Assembly (NCBI GenBank): GCA_026874595.1
Contig: CM049313.1
Coordinates: forward strand, 77,324,659 to 77,388,658
DNA: 64,000 nucleotides
Origin: Sipunculus nudus
Taxonomy: Eukaryota; Annelida; Sipuncula; Golfingiida; Sipunculidae
Direction of reading: 5' to 3'
The position numbers and the translations under genes are program-made. Within the stretch, counting starts at the first letter, position 1, and the number at the start of each line of letters is the position of its first letter. The notes beneath the pieces were generated by a model. It worked only from the letters and a program-made list of their open reading frames with translations, was not told the origin of the DNA and did not search any database. Below are positions 22,906-34,480 of the stretch, one piece after another.

Positions 22906-23130
22906 CTGCTGTAAATCAAACCGCTCCACCTTTGTGTGGAGAATGAAACAATATATCTGGTTAACCAATGTGTCACAAATATCACATTATGACAGCATAA
23001 AAACCCTCTCAAAAACTCATGTGTATCAGGAATCACATTCTTTCTGGTATTCACATTGAATAATTTGTATACCTCTCATGACAAATACCTGGACTTACCA
23101 GCTGTTCTCTCATAAAAATATCTTTACTTA
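22906..23130. other. No feature seen
   Basis: Spacer between the minisatellite and the MITE. Confidence 0.5.
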
Positions 23131-23434
23131 GGTATGGTTCTCAGGCACAGCCCTGCATCAATTTTAAACCCCCGCATCAAGAATTTTTATTTTGATTTTC
23201 CATAGAAACTTACCAATTTTGAGCTGCAACCGCTTGGACATTTCTTTCAAGAAGATAAATCCATACAGTTTGCTTTGTTATGTAGTGCTTTTACTTGTTT
23301 CGCAAAATAAATCTGTTATTATCATGCTTTTCCCTTTTCATTTGACATTTTTATCGAAACATACCAAAAAATTAAAAAAAAAAAAAACGCCCGCCCGCAT
23401 TGATTTATGAAAAAAAGTGCCTGAGAACCATACC
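23131..23434 (-). mobile_element. MITE, PIF/Harbinger-like (copy 1)
   Basis: The ends GGTATGGTTCTCAGGCAC (23131-23148) and its exact reverse complement (23417-23434) flank about 300 bp. The reverse complement aligns through the interior with the copy at 29799-30098: GGTATGTTTCRATAAAAATGTC, AAGCATGATAATAACAGAT, AAAAGCACTACATAACAAA and ATCTTCTTG all occur in order. The outer GGCCAAAAAAAG seen in the second copy is missing on the left. On the right, only the T-run survives, where family 2 copy B begins. Confidence 0.75.
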
Positions 23435-25578
23435 TTTTTTTAGCTCAGCTGACTATAAGTCATCTGAGCTATAGTCGTGGTCCATTGTCCATCTGTCCGT
23501 CCGGATGTCCGTCCATAAGACTGGCACATTTCGACACCATTCGACCTACGGAACTGAAATTCGGCATACAGTTAGATGTCCCCTAAATATCCTTCCATGC
23601 CGAAAATTGGGTCTATAGGACTTTGTTCCTTCGAGATATTAGGAAAAACCTCAATTTTTTTATTAGAAATCTATTTTTCACACTTCAGGACTGCCTAATA
23701 TCAAAACCACTCATCTTTTTTTCAATATATTTACCATAAATATTCCTCTATATAGTTCCTATGTACATGCCAGAAATTAAGTCAGTATTATTTAATTTAA
23801 AAAAGTTATGGGCCCAAACATAATGGACTTTTTTTCAGTAATACAACTTTAATTAATGAAAATTAAATTGTATACCAAAATTTAGATCAAAGTCTGTTAA
23901 TTTTTTTTAAATATTGGCAAAAATATAAAATTGATACCTTAAATTTTGCCCAACTTTGGCCATGGCACGTTTTTTCCTGTAAGTACTGTGGATTTAATTT
24001 TCACAGCATGTACACATAAGGATTTAATCTATTTAGATCTGAAATTTGAAAATAAAAGCTGCAAAATTAGGCTAGTTATTGAATTTTTTTTCAGGCTCTT
24101 GTTGTATTCCCTTACATTGTCAAGCAGTCCACTTTGGTGACTGTAGGTCATTCAGTGCATATCTCTATGCTCCCCAGGCTGTTGGCATAATGTTAGATGT
24201 CCCAAAGATCTCCTACCTACCTGAAAACTGCGTCTTTGCGACTTTGTTCCTTTGAGAAATTAAGGAAAATCCTCAATTTTTATTAAAAACATATTTTCAC
24301 ACTTCAGGACTGCCATATATCAAAACCACCCATCTGTTTTTCCTCATATTTACCATAAATATTCCTCTATATAGTTCCTATATACATGTCAGAAATAAGG
24401 TCTGTATTATTTAATTTAAAAAAGTTATGGGCTCAAACATAATGCATTTTGTAAAAAATCAGAAAAGATATTTGATCGCTTAACACAAAACATAATAAAG
24501 CTAAGGATTTTTTTCCAGTAATATAACTTTAATTAATCAAAATTAAATTGTATACCCAAAATTAGATCAAAATCTTTTAAATTTTTTAAAATATTAGAAA
24601 AAATAAAAATTTCAACCTTAAATTTTGCCGAACTTTGGCCATGGCACGTTTTTTTCCTGTAAATACTGTGGATTTAATTTTCACAGCATGTGCACATAAG
24701 TATTTATCTGTTAAAATCTGAAATTTGAAAATAAAAGTTGCAAAATTAGGCTAGTAATTGAATTTATTTTGAAGGCTCTTGTTGTATTCCCATACATTGT
24801 CAAGCAGTCCACTTTGGTGACTGTAGGTCATTCAGTGCAGCTCTCTCCACTGAGCTGAGCTTGATCAGGCTGTCTGCAGTTAATACCATACCACAGGGAG
24901 CTTTTTCTCTTTTCTCCCCCCCCCCCCCACCCCACCCCCATTCTGTTGACAGACCTGTACTATGAACTGGATGAATCTTAAAATTAACATTTTTTCAGTA
25001 ACGAGCAGTAACAACGGAGACCCCTCCCCCACCCACCCCTTCAATACACAGGACTAATAAACAAGATGAATCTTTTAATTTTAATGTTATGAATAAATTC
25101 TTTTTGATGAGACTTGGACAATTTTGATTGTTTTAAATTTAATCCTAATATTCAAATGTGATAAAATATTAGGATCTAATGTAAGTGCTAACTGACAAGA
25201 TTTAAGAAGATATAAATACTTTGTAGCATTTCATTCATATCTCATAAAGGTGAATAACACTGTTAACTTAGTATAAAAATTAGGAATATTGGTCAAACTT
25301 TGTTGGATTAAATTTTAACTCATATGGCCATATATTGAACTTTTGAAAACTTAATTACCTTCACACATTATTTGTTTATGAAATGTTACTTTTATATAAC
25401 ACTTACCGTAGGCCTATTTGTTACAGAGTTTCATTTTAGCAGGGCCATTTTCTCAAACTTTTCTAATGATAATATACATGAAAAACCAAAAGAAATAAAA
25501 ATATTACTAATAGTAACTTACAGTTACTAATATTTTCAAAATTCAGCTGGGCGATGTGACCCATGGGTCCCATGTTTA
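23435..25578 (+). mobile_element. Family 2 tandem-core element, copy B
   Basis: The 5' end TTTTTTTAGCTCAGCTGACTATAAG at 23435, with GTCCATCTGTCCGTCCGG, matches copy C closely. The 3' end has ATTCAGCTGGGC (25541-25552), CCCATGGG and CCCATGTTT. Between them a block of about 610-680 bp occurs twice: from GTTAGATGTCCC (23571 and 24191) to CATTGTCAAGCAGTCCACTTTGGTGACTG and GTCATTCAGTGCA (ending near 24157 and 24839). The 3' third holds a C-run (24916-24928) and AT-rich sequence. No coding capacity was found. It starts in the terminal T-run of a MITE. Confidence 0.7.
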
Positions 25579-27132
25579 TTTTGGCCCTACTGCTAATGAA
25601 ACTCTATGGTCAGGTAAAAATTCAATGCCTAAAAGTTTTAGTTTTTGCCTTAATTTTCTGTATTAATATCTGTTTTGTAATTTGTAGGTGTTTTTTCTTC
25701 ATGGCTGGAAACTGTGTGTGTTTCAGGCTTATTGCATGAGTGATGATGTATAAGCGTCTCTCCCATGCCTCTGGAACCATTACCTACTGCAAAACAAGTA
25801 CATGATAGACCTCCTGGGGTTGTAATAATTTAAGCCCAGCAGGGAGCAGCTCTTTCAAGTACCTTCATCATTATGAGCTCTAACAATAAGACCTTCAGCT
25901 GTGAAATCTTTGGGCGTAAGAATTCCATTATAAAGCTGGACAGAGGTGCTACTTGGTTTGGATTAATAATCCGCTGTGGATGCTCGCAGTAGCACCTTCT
26001 GATAAGGCTCAAGGTAAATCACATGGCTTTTATAAATCTCTTGCATGTGTATTCCTGCATATATGTAATCTTGGTGAGATTATTATTACAGAAACTTAGT
26101 CTAGGTGTAAAGGACTAAATGGCCAGTAAAGTGGTGTTCTTATCACAGTATGAAACCAGGAAGTTTTTGTTCCTGCAGCATTGTTTGTCAGCCTTTGTTA
26201 TTGAGAGAACAACCAGCCACCTGTCACAAAGCTACGTGGAAGTGTTGAACCCTTTTTATTCTCCCTACATTTGCCATCAGCGGCAGCTTCATGCTTTCAT
26301 CTTCAACAATAGCATGTTGACACATGCACCCCTGCCTGGGTGGCACAGTAAAAACATATCAGCTTTACATATATTCCCCATTCAGAAGCAGTGCAGTTTA
26401 TACAAACAGTATGATTTTTGTATCATTTTGAGCATGGTCATGAACACGGACATTCAACTGTGATCAACTTTTTAATCTTGGCTCTTCAGTGATAGTTGTA
26501 TTGGACAATTGTGACCGTTAACACGGTCAGAATACCTCACAGGTGGGAGCTGGCATAAGGCCATCATCCAGACTGCATGTGCTCAGATTTCTTTCAAATT
26601 AAGTGATGCACTGGTTTATTACGGAACATAACTCCAGAATTACTTAGTTGTTGAGTTCTAGGTTTTCTACTTCACTTTAAGGGGTCTTGTACTCTTTTAA
26701 AAATGTTCGTAGGTCTACACAAATCAGGTATACAGTCAAATAGGTGTTAATAATCATGAATAGAACACTGCCTCTAGTTGGAAGGATTCATTTGAAGATG
26801 ATAAATTTATGGTTGTAGATGATTTATATAATGAAAATTTCTGTATTTGAGGTATTGATAAATACAGATATAACAACAGCCATTGAGACTCTTGATTAAT
26901 CTCCAAGTCCATGACTAGGTCTTAAAACCTGGTCTGGCAGGTGGACTTTGAACTTGTGACCATTAATTATTGTTTCATTATTAGCATGCTCTTTTTATCC
27001 TTGCATGTTTGATTTAGTTTCAACCTTTAACTCATGGAAGTGAAAATCCTCATTGCTTAATGATTTTTAGAAAAGTGACGTTCAGGTTGTGAAAATTTCC
27101 CAGGATCACTATCAGAGACTACAGATTCAATA
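25579..27132. other. No confident gene; two weak open frames
   Basis: 25833-25988 (plus) encodes a run including KTFSCEIFGRKNSIIKLDRG, but the minus strand is also open and an in-frame stop lies just upstream. A single ATG frame at 26119-26463 is described separately. The rest is unassigned. Confidence 0.4.
26119..26463 (+). CDS. 114-codon ATG open frame, unknown
   Basis: This begins with ATGG in a favourable context (AAATGGCC) and ends at TGA. The product starts MASKVVFLSQYETRKFLFLQ. Composition is fairly balanced for the first 80 codons and has no signal peptide or membrane segment I can defend. No polyadenylation signal or promoter is obvious. A frame of this length is not surprising by chance in 64 kb, and no homologue comes to mind, so the call is weak. 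Confidence 0.2.
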   Translation: MASKVVFLSQYETRKFLFLQHCLSAFVIERTTSHLSQSYVEVLNPFYSPYICHQRQLHAFIFNNSMLTHAPLPGWHSKNISALHIFPIQKQCSLYKQYDFCIILSMVMNTDIQL

Positions 27133-27705
27133 TTTTAGCTCAGCTGACTTGCCTGCACAGCAATCAAATGAGTGATACATCACAGTTTTACAAAACAATC
27201 AATGGATGAATTGAATCAAATTTATATGCATTATAAGCATTTACTGTGCATATATCTCCCTATTTCATAGATAAATTTGAATTAATCGAAGTTTAATCAT
27301 TACAGATTTAACAGAAGGAACATCATTTTACCAATATGATGACAAAGTATTTTGTCATTGAAAATTATTATTTTAGCTTAAATCTAGCCCAAAACATTTC
27401 CAGGATAATCCTGCCTAGGATACTTTTATCATTTGCATGAGACCAAAAAATTGTGATATTTTACTCAGATTTAAGTAGTATATACTTGTATTCACATCAC
27501 ATTCCTTGCCAGCTAACTGTTAACAGTTTGTTGGCTGTTTGGAAACAGATGGTTTCTGGGAAGGACAATGATATATTGGTCTGTGCTGATGATGTCTTTG
27601 CAACTTTCTGCTTCTGTTTCAGGGATCTTAACTTTTTGGTCAATGAAAGATCAATGTGCTATGAGTTTTGCTTGTCGGATACACAATATGACCCATGAGT
27701 CATTT
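27133..27705 (+). mobile_element. Family 2 element, decayed copy F
   Basis: TTTTAGCTCAGCTGACTTGCC at 27133 is a clear family 2 5' end. The likely 3' end is ACACAATATGACCCATGAGTC near 27682-27702, where the palindrome is degraded and the inverted subterminal repeat is not recognisable. The interior is unlike the other copies. Boundaries are uncertain. Confidence 0.4.
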
Positions 27706-27963
27706 GGAAAGTTTTAAAATTAAAAAAAGTTAAGTAAAAAATGTGCAGCTAAACCTTTAAAATCCATTAACTGTAAATATAAATATGATAAATAATAAAT
27801 TTGAAAAATTTTTTGTTACACCTAAGAGGAAAATTTTGTAATGTTATGGTATCCTTATAAGGATAGAGTTATTGCTTTCATAATGACGGTAAAGTGGGTG
27901 TCATCTTAAACTGAAAGCTGGTCAAAGGAGTACACACAGGGGAGGGTGGGGCGGGGATCCTAT
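27706..27963. other. No feature seen
   Basis: AT-rich spacer, with a G-rich segment near 27939-27958. Confidence 0.5.
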
Positions 27964-28101
27964 CTATAGCCTTATTGCTTCAAGTGGTGTTTTGTCCAAC
28001 AAAAATTTCATGTCTGTGTGTTCCTGACATAGCAGCAGGTCAGACCAGCTGGACAGCTGCTGCCAGTCAAACCAGGTGCTGTGGCCTCCTGCTGAGCAGG
28101 A
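27964..28101 (-). CDS. Candidate terminal exon, unknown protein
   Basis: On the minus strand TTGTCCCCTTTTCAG is a near-ideal splice acceptor (AG at 28103-28102). The following 45 codons start SCSAGGHSTWFDWQQLSSW, continue through DLLLCQEHTD and end at TAG (27966-27964). Three Trp and several Asp, Ser and Leu residues make it more protein-like than its neighbours. It contains no recognisable domain. No AATAAA is seen directly downstream, and no upstream exon in phase has been identified on the same strand, so it could be an alternative last exon, a relic or chance. Confidence 0.35.
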   Translation of the reverse strand, partial: SCSAGGHSTWFDWQQLSSWSDLLLCQEHTDMKFLLDKTPLEAIRL

Positions 28102-28103
28102 CT

Positions 28104-29798
28104 GAAAAGGGGACAATGTTAGAGAATTCTGGACTATGGTTTTGAACAGAGAAATGATTTGAAGATGTGCACAAATATAGCCATATAACACATTGTAAAC
28201 AAGGCTGCCGTTCTAGACTTAAAATACTATTGCTTGACACTTGATCATGATGCAGGTATTATGAGATGTAAAGATAGAATTTTGATAAATAACTAATAAT
28301 TATCTTGATAAGGTTCCCCTGTTCTTTCTTTTCTAAGTGAAAATATTTTAGTCATTGAGCAGAAATTTTTGGGCGGACCTTTGATCATATGGTCTAATAA
28401 ACCTATGCTTGAACTTTTCATACTTGAACAACCTGAGGTGTGTCAAACAACACTGCAGCAGCTTTCAGTTTTTCATTAATCCTAACCCACTGAGCTGTCT
28501 AAATTTGTAACAGAAACATTATTTTTGGCACAAGAAATCAATTTAAATAAAGTTTGACAAAATATCGAAAGATACCAATATTTTGAAACCAAATTGTAAT
28601 ATGCAAATAGTCTTATCCCGATATACAGTTATATTGCTAATATCATGCACCCTTAATATTTTTGTAAATGCAACAGAGCAACTCCTGTAGCTGTTCATAT
28701 GCTAGTGAAAGTTGGGTCCAGCACCATCAGTAGAAGTCATTACATGACAGATTAATTAAAGCTGAACTGAGTGTTAACCTCCCATGGTGATAAATATGGG
28801 TTCACAAAAATGATGAAGGGTTTGTTAAATTTGCAAAAATTGAGCACTATGACAGCAAATGTCAGCACAGAAACAACAAACGTCACTAGTTGACACAATG
28901 CAGATGACAGACCATTAAACGCATCAGCAATTACATGTCTGCTCTAAGTGCCCTGGCTTGTGCCAGTTTTTATCCTTTTATTGGATCTCATTTTGTAGTG
29001 TACTCTCTTCTCAGTTCTAAAATGAGCTGCATTGGGTCTGTTTACCCAGTAAATTGGACTGTAGTCAGAAGTGAAGTCAAGTTAAGTTTGCAACTTAAAA
29101 AGCCATACTATATGCAAGAATTATGTAATTTGTGTTGTCTGAGGGTATTCTTTTTAAAAGATACAATCACTATACATGCACATTTTCTTTCAGTCACACT
29201 GGGCTTAGAATTAATAATTTCCTGCTGATTAGCAAAATGACAAATAATGAGCAAATAACTTTTAAAAGTTTGCATAAATAGTGATTTCATTCATAAATGG
29301 TTTATTCTATATACAATTGATTATTATTACCATATTTAAGGATAAAATGGGTACATAAACCAACTGGTTCATTTCATAATTATCAAATTCAATGACAGAA
29401 GGTGTTTCAACTTTCATAAGATATACTTTATCAGAAGAAACAAAATAATAAATTTTTATAAGGTTTAAACTTTAAAGAATGCATCAGTTCTTTAATCACC
29501 AAATCACATCAATGCAGTGTTGATCACAGGTTAAATCATGATCGTTAAGGTTTCAGCCTTGGATGGAGTGCACTTTTCAGTGAATCACGCAAGAAGTTAT
29601 TTATGGGTTAGGGTCAGTGCACTCATATAGAAGGTTTCATTAATAGCAAGGTTACATGTATTGTAAATTCTGTGCTGTTCTCGAAAAAGATAAAATATGT
29701 CCAGACAACTTGTGGGAGTTTCCTAAATGTTACTTTAACTTTATGTGTGTTTATTGGACCACTGGTTATAAATACTCTTAACACATTTGGAGTGTTTA
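28104..29798. other. No gene seen
   Basis: AT-rich DNA. The frame at 28935-29228 is 97 codons but has no recognisable motif and a chance-like composition. Confidence 0.5.
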
Positions 29799-30098
29799 GG
29801 CCAAAAAAAGTATGGTTCTCAGACATTTTTTTTTTAATCAGTGCAGTTGGGCAATTTTTCTTCTTTTTTTTTTTGGTATGTTTCAATAAAAATGTCATAT
29901 GATCAGGGAAAAAGCATGATAATAACAGATTCTTTTAGCTAAACAGTTAAAAGCACTACATAACAAATAAAACAATGCAATTTGATAAGATTTCATCTTC
30001 TTGTAAGATGAAAATCAAAATAAAAATGTTTGAGTGGGGGGGGGGGGGGGTGTTAAAATTGACGTACGCATTGCCTGAGAACCATACTTTTTTTGGCC
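29799..30098 (+). mobile_element. MITE, PIF/Harbinger-like (copy 2)
   Basis: 300 bp long with 24-bp perfect terminal inverted repeats starting GGCCAAAAAAAGTATGGTTC (29799-29822 and 30075-30098). The flanks read TTA on both sides, matching the TWA target duplication of PIF/Harbinger elements, whose ends also begin with GG. A 15-base G-run lies at 30036-30050. The interior aligns with copy 1 in opposite orientation. It has no coding capacity, so it must have moved with a transposase supplied from elsewhere. Confidence 0.8.
30036..30050 (+). repeat. G15 homopolymer
   Basis: Fifteen consecutive G inside the MITE. The corresponding part of copy 1 is CCCCCGC-like (near 23169), so the run has probably expanded in this copy. 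Confidence 0.9.
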
Positions 30099-32670
30099 TT
30101 ATTTAGTAAATTTATTTTGATGAAATTTCTTGTCAGCTAAGTTAACAGAAATTGAATACAAACCTTTGCTTTTAGCATAAAAAAGGTGCAGTTGTACCTA
30201 TTTACGATGTATCAGTTGTTCAACTTGTACGAGTTTGAAAACTTAGCAGACTCTTTGATAGCTGACCTTTGGCATTCACTCTTTTTCATTTATTTATCTA
30301 CATGAAAAAAAAGCCAGCAACATCTGCTGTACCCATTAACTCAAAGAGAGATGCTAAAGATGCTTTTTTGAACTTTGAATTACTTAAGATCAAAACTAAC
30401 CTATAACATGCAAAAAACAAAGTTGTATCATCAGACCTATCTTGTCTCATATAAATTAAAAATAATAAATTATTTGGACTACCAACAAACTGATAACTAT
30501 TTTAATCCATAATTTTGTGGTAAAGGTATACCTTTGGTAACAGAATTAATGTTTGAATTTCCGTCTACCCTTTGCATGATTTGTGTTTGCCTCAGTTTTT
30601 ATGTGTTGCTTTTGTAGTGTAGGTTGCTTGTAGTATGAGAACAGTTGGAGGGTTGATGTGCATTTTATTTGCTGCCGACTAAAACTTGTCAGCAATTCAG
30701 TACAGTGCTTATTTTTAGTTTAATACTAGGCCACCAGATGTCATTACCAGTTGGAGATTGCTGTCATGTTGTTGATTTCACTTGGCAACCATGAAGCTCA
30801 GTACAAATATACCACAGGGGGCAATGGCAGCCTGCCATCTCTGTAACCCTTAGTTAGAGGGTCAGGGCTGTGTGTTGTAACAGTTAATCTCCACTTTATC
30901 AGATTTGGGAGTGTCCTGTTTTGTTACATAAGATGATGTTATCTGATCCAATAGGGGGCACTCCACACTGTGCAGCTCAAAGACCTGAGGTATTAAAAAC
31001 ACATTAGCCACCACAGGGGTATGAGGAGAGAAGTGACCCATGCACTGCCACCCTAAACTGGTCTGTCTTCATGATCAAGTGGATCTTTCATTCCAAGTAA
31101 ATGTTATTTAAATGTATTCACACTTGGATAATTTCTGAGCTGAGAGAAGGAATGTCAGATCTGTATCTAAATAAGAAGATTAAAAATACTTACTAACAAC
31201 TTAATTAGAAACAAGAGGCATGTCACATCTTGAACTTGCCTTGGATGTTTTAGACTTATAAATGCCATTGTCAGCCCTGAACTCATAAGACAAGAACAGC
31301 TAAAATGAAACTCTTGTAACAGTCTTTTGTTTCTTAAATTTTATATTTAATTATGTGTTTTACTTTAAGATTCTTATTTTTGATCTTGTTAAGTCAATGT
31401 TATGAGTAATTCTCAGTTTTTTTTTCTGTTTCAGAAAGGCTTGAAACATGTTTTTTTCTTAGAATTTCAGTGCTGTTGATATCTGTTTTTTCATTTAAAA
31501 AGGTTTGAATTATCTGTACACTGATTGAAGAATACTGTATTAGAGTTAACAGTGATCATTCCCTGATCAGGCCTCAAAAGTTAGCTGCAAAATTCTGTAG
31601 TTTGCTGTATTATGATCTAACTGTTCCAATTGCAAAATGTTTTCTTTAAACTTGTAATGAGCATGACTTAATTTAAGTCGTTTTAATTGGTTATTCAGTC
31701 AGCTTCAAATTACAGCTTGTAGAGTTTCATAAAAAAATTGTGAACTGGTAGATTCATTGATTTATTTATCCAGGTTCAAAGTTTAACATGAAATGTTTAC
31801 TGAGTTAATGTCTCTTATATAGATTCATATCAAAATGTGTAAAAAAAATGCCATATTAATCTTAACAGTAGGAGTGTGACAATCCACAGGCTAATCTAAA
31901 CAGTAAAGGGTTTATACTTTCATGGACTATTACTTCTTAAAATTTCAGTTGTTGAATCCTTGATTTGGATGTACTATACTGTGTGGTTAATTGGTTTATG
32001 TGGGGGTATATATTTTTTAATTCATCAGTATGCAAGTGACAATATCTAATAACTTTACTTGTACTGAAATTCAGTTTATTCATTTGGAAAAAACGTGTGC
32101 GTAGGGAAAGGTAGAATTGTTTTAGTTTTATCAGTATTTCTTCAAATTTTCTTTCTTTTAATGACATCGGGCACCTGATAAACAGGCAGAGTGTCACACT
32201 GTCCCCTTGTACAAAGTGCTGTATCATTATTATGGATGAGTGAGCTTTATAAGTATACAATTTGTGGTTTAGTCTGGGCTTACCGGTTTCTTGTGTGTCT
32301 GCCTTGTAAGAGTGGATTTTCTCACCTGATCAATGTGTCAAGTACATGTCTGCTCATATTCTCACCTGGTTACTTAATCTTTCTGTTTATGCATGCACCA
32401 ATCACCATATGCTAAGCCTTACACTTGTACAAATGCTTCTTGCACCATAGAGAAGTGGTTCCTGTGTTAGATGGGGACAAAGACAGCACATGATAATAAA
32501 TAGCATTGACTAAAATAACACCACTTGTGGTCAACCACAAAGACATGATCAAAGGATGGTGCAATGAAAGATTTTTAGAAGCTGCATCTTTTGAGAGAAA
32601 ATTTCTTTATTTTTCATTCATAATTAAAGATCCTCCTGTTATTAGGCTACTGTGTGTCATGTATAATGAG
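30099..32670. other. No gene seen
   Basis: Long AT-rich stretch. Slightly less AT-rich at 30720-31060, without splice signals or open frames worth noting. Confidence 0.5.
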
Positions 32671-32801
32671 TTTTAGCTCAGCTGACTTAAAAGTCAAATG
32701 AGCTATAGTGATGGTTTGTTGTCCATCAGTTGAACTGGCACGTTATAAAACCCTTTGACCTACAAATCTGAAATTTGATTCTTTGTATTGTGACTTGTAT
32801 T
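32671..32801 (+). mobile_element. Family 2 element, 5' fragment (copy D1)
   Basis: TTTTAGCTCAGCTGACTTAAAAG followed by GAGCTATAGTGATGG, GTTGTCCATC and GGCACGTT..AAACC matches the first about 110 bp of copies B and C. The sequence then meets copy D2, which is in the opposite orientation. Confidence 0.7.
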
Positions 32802-33778
32802 AAAACAAGTGACCTGCGGGTCATGATGCTCAGCTGACTGACATGTTAACAATATGACCTTGCACAAGCACCTATTTAGGATAATGCAGGTGGCATCATC
32901 ATTCATGCATATTAGCTTTAGTTCATCAAGACCCATAAGCACACCTAATTGAGGATATGGGTCACAGAGACTTAATCTCAGGTTTACTTGGCGATTTTTT
33001 TCATGTACCTCCTAGGATGTCAAGTTAGAAGATGCTAGGTCCAACGGTTTCGATTTGTGCCCTGTTAAAGGATGACCCTTCATTTGAAGGTATCAAAAAT
33101 GAGAAAATAATGTGTGAAAATAGGAAAAAATACAGGTGGTGCCACCAGCTTGGAAGAACTGATGACACTCCATGATTAACATGCACACAAAAAATCATGG
33201 TAATCAATGCATTAGTTATTCAGCTGGAGCTTATGTATCAAACTTTTAATTATTCTGAAGGGTACTTACCAGCCCCATAGCTCAAAGGATATCAGTAACA
33301 GAGACCTAATTTCAGAATGCCAAGGAGATTTGCCTAGACCCTCCCTGGATGTACAGTTAGAAGATTATAGATCCAATGGTCATGATTTGTGCCCTTTAAA
33401 TGGACAACTGGTTCTTTGAACGCTCAAAAATAATGAAAAAAGATGCATAATGGTTGGAAAAATGTGGCACCACCAGTATGCAGGAACTGATGAAACACTT
33501 CATTATCTATATGGATGCAAAGAATCATGGGGATCAAATGAGTAGTTGTTCAGAAACTGGAGCTTTTGTATCAATTTTTTTTTTATTATTCTTGAGGGAC
33601 CTATGAGCCCAATAGCTCTACGAATATGGGTAACAGAGACCTAATTTAGGTTTTCACTGAGATTTTTCATGATAGGTGTAAAGTCTAATGGTTACGATTT
33701 GTGCCCTGTTAACTGACGGACAACTGGACGGACAACAGACGAAGGTGATCACTGTAGCTCAGATCAGCAGAGCTAAAA
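32802..33778 (-). mobile_element. Family 2 element, copy D2, with 335-bp units
   Basis: On the minus strand it starts TTTTAGCTCTGCTGATCTGAGC (33778 downward) with GTCTGTTGTCCGTCCAG. It ends with the inverted repeat GTCAGCTGAGC, GACCCGCAGGTC and CTTGTTTT (32802-32809). Internal units anchored on GGATATCAGTAACAGAGAC-like sequence lie at about 32953, 33288 and 33623, exactly 335 bp apart twice. Each unit holds a CAGGTGG..CCACCAG near-palindrome and a GATTTGTGCCCT block. No coding frame. Confidence 0.75.
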
Positions 33779-34480
33779 CCCTGAGGCTGGCTTTGAATGG
33801 CTTACAAACCTTTGAGGTGATGAGGAAGATGTGGCTTAGACACCTTTGATTAAATGTAAAGTAAAACCTTTAAAGTTATGTGGCTTAATTAGACACCTTT
33901 GATTGATGAGGAGTAAAACCCTGAAGATAGTGTGGCTGAGAAACTGTTATTTTGATGTGGTGTAGAGCCTTGAAGATGATGTGTGTTAGACTTCTTTTGA
34001 GTTAATGTGGAGTAGAACCCTGGTGATGGTGTGGCTTGGAAACCTTTTTTAAGGTCATGTGGAGTAGAACCCTGAAGATGGTGTGACTTAGAATCCTTTG
34101 AGTTGATGTGGAGGAGAACCCCTTAAGATGGTGAGGCTTAGTCATCTTTGAGTCAAATTAGAGGAGAACCCTGAAGACAGTGTGGCTTATAATCCTTTGA
34201 TGTGGTGTGGAGTAGAACCCTGAAGATCATGTAGCTTAGAAACCTTTGAGTTGCTGTGGAGTAGAACCCTCAAGATGGTGTGGCTTAGTCACCTTTGAGT
34301 TCATGTGGAGTAGAACCCTGAAGATCATGTTGCTTAGTCATCTCCGAGTCGATCTGGAGTAGAACCCTGAAGATGGTGTGGCTTAGATGTGACTTACAAA
34401 CCTTAGCGTTCATGTGGTGTAGTAACTGAGAACCAGAGAGCTATGTTTTGGCAAAAACCTCTAACTTACTGTGGTTAACC
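33779..34480 (+). repeat. 49-bp minisatellite, left part
   Basis: The unit is TGGAGTAGAACCCTGAAGAT followed by GGTGTGGCTTAG and CCTTTGAGTTGATG. Positions 34212, 34261 and 34310 start GTAGAACCCT exactly 49 bp apart. About 14 units are recognisable, with growing divergence towards the left edge, where it abuts copy D2. The period is not a multiple of three and every frame is closed, so it is non-coding. Confidence 0.85.

Noticed and set aside
22720-23059. Repetitive peptides on both strands across the 18-bp minisatellite
   Set aside because: The 18-bp period keeps all frames open; there is no coding sequence in the flanks.
29623-29902. Frames of 76 and 91 codons on opposite strands
   Set aside because: They overlap the MITE and its homopolymers and mirror each other.
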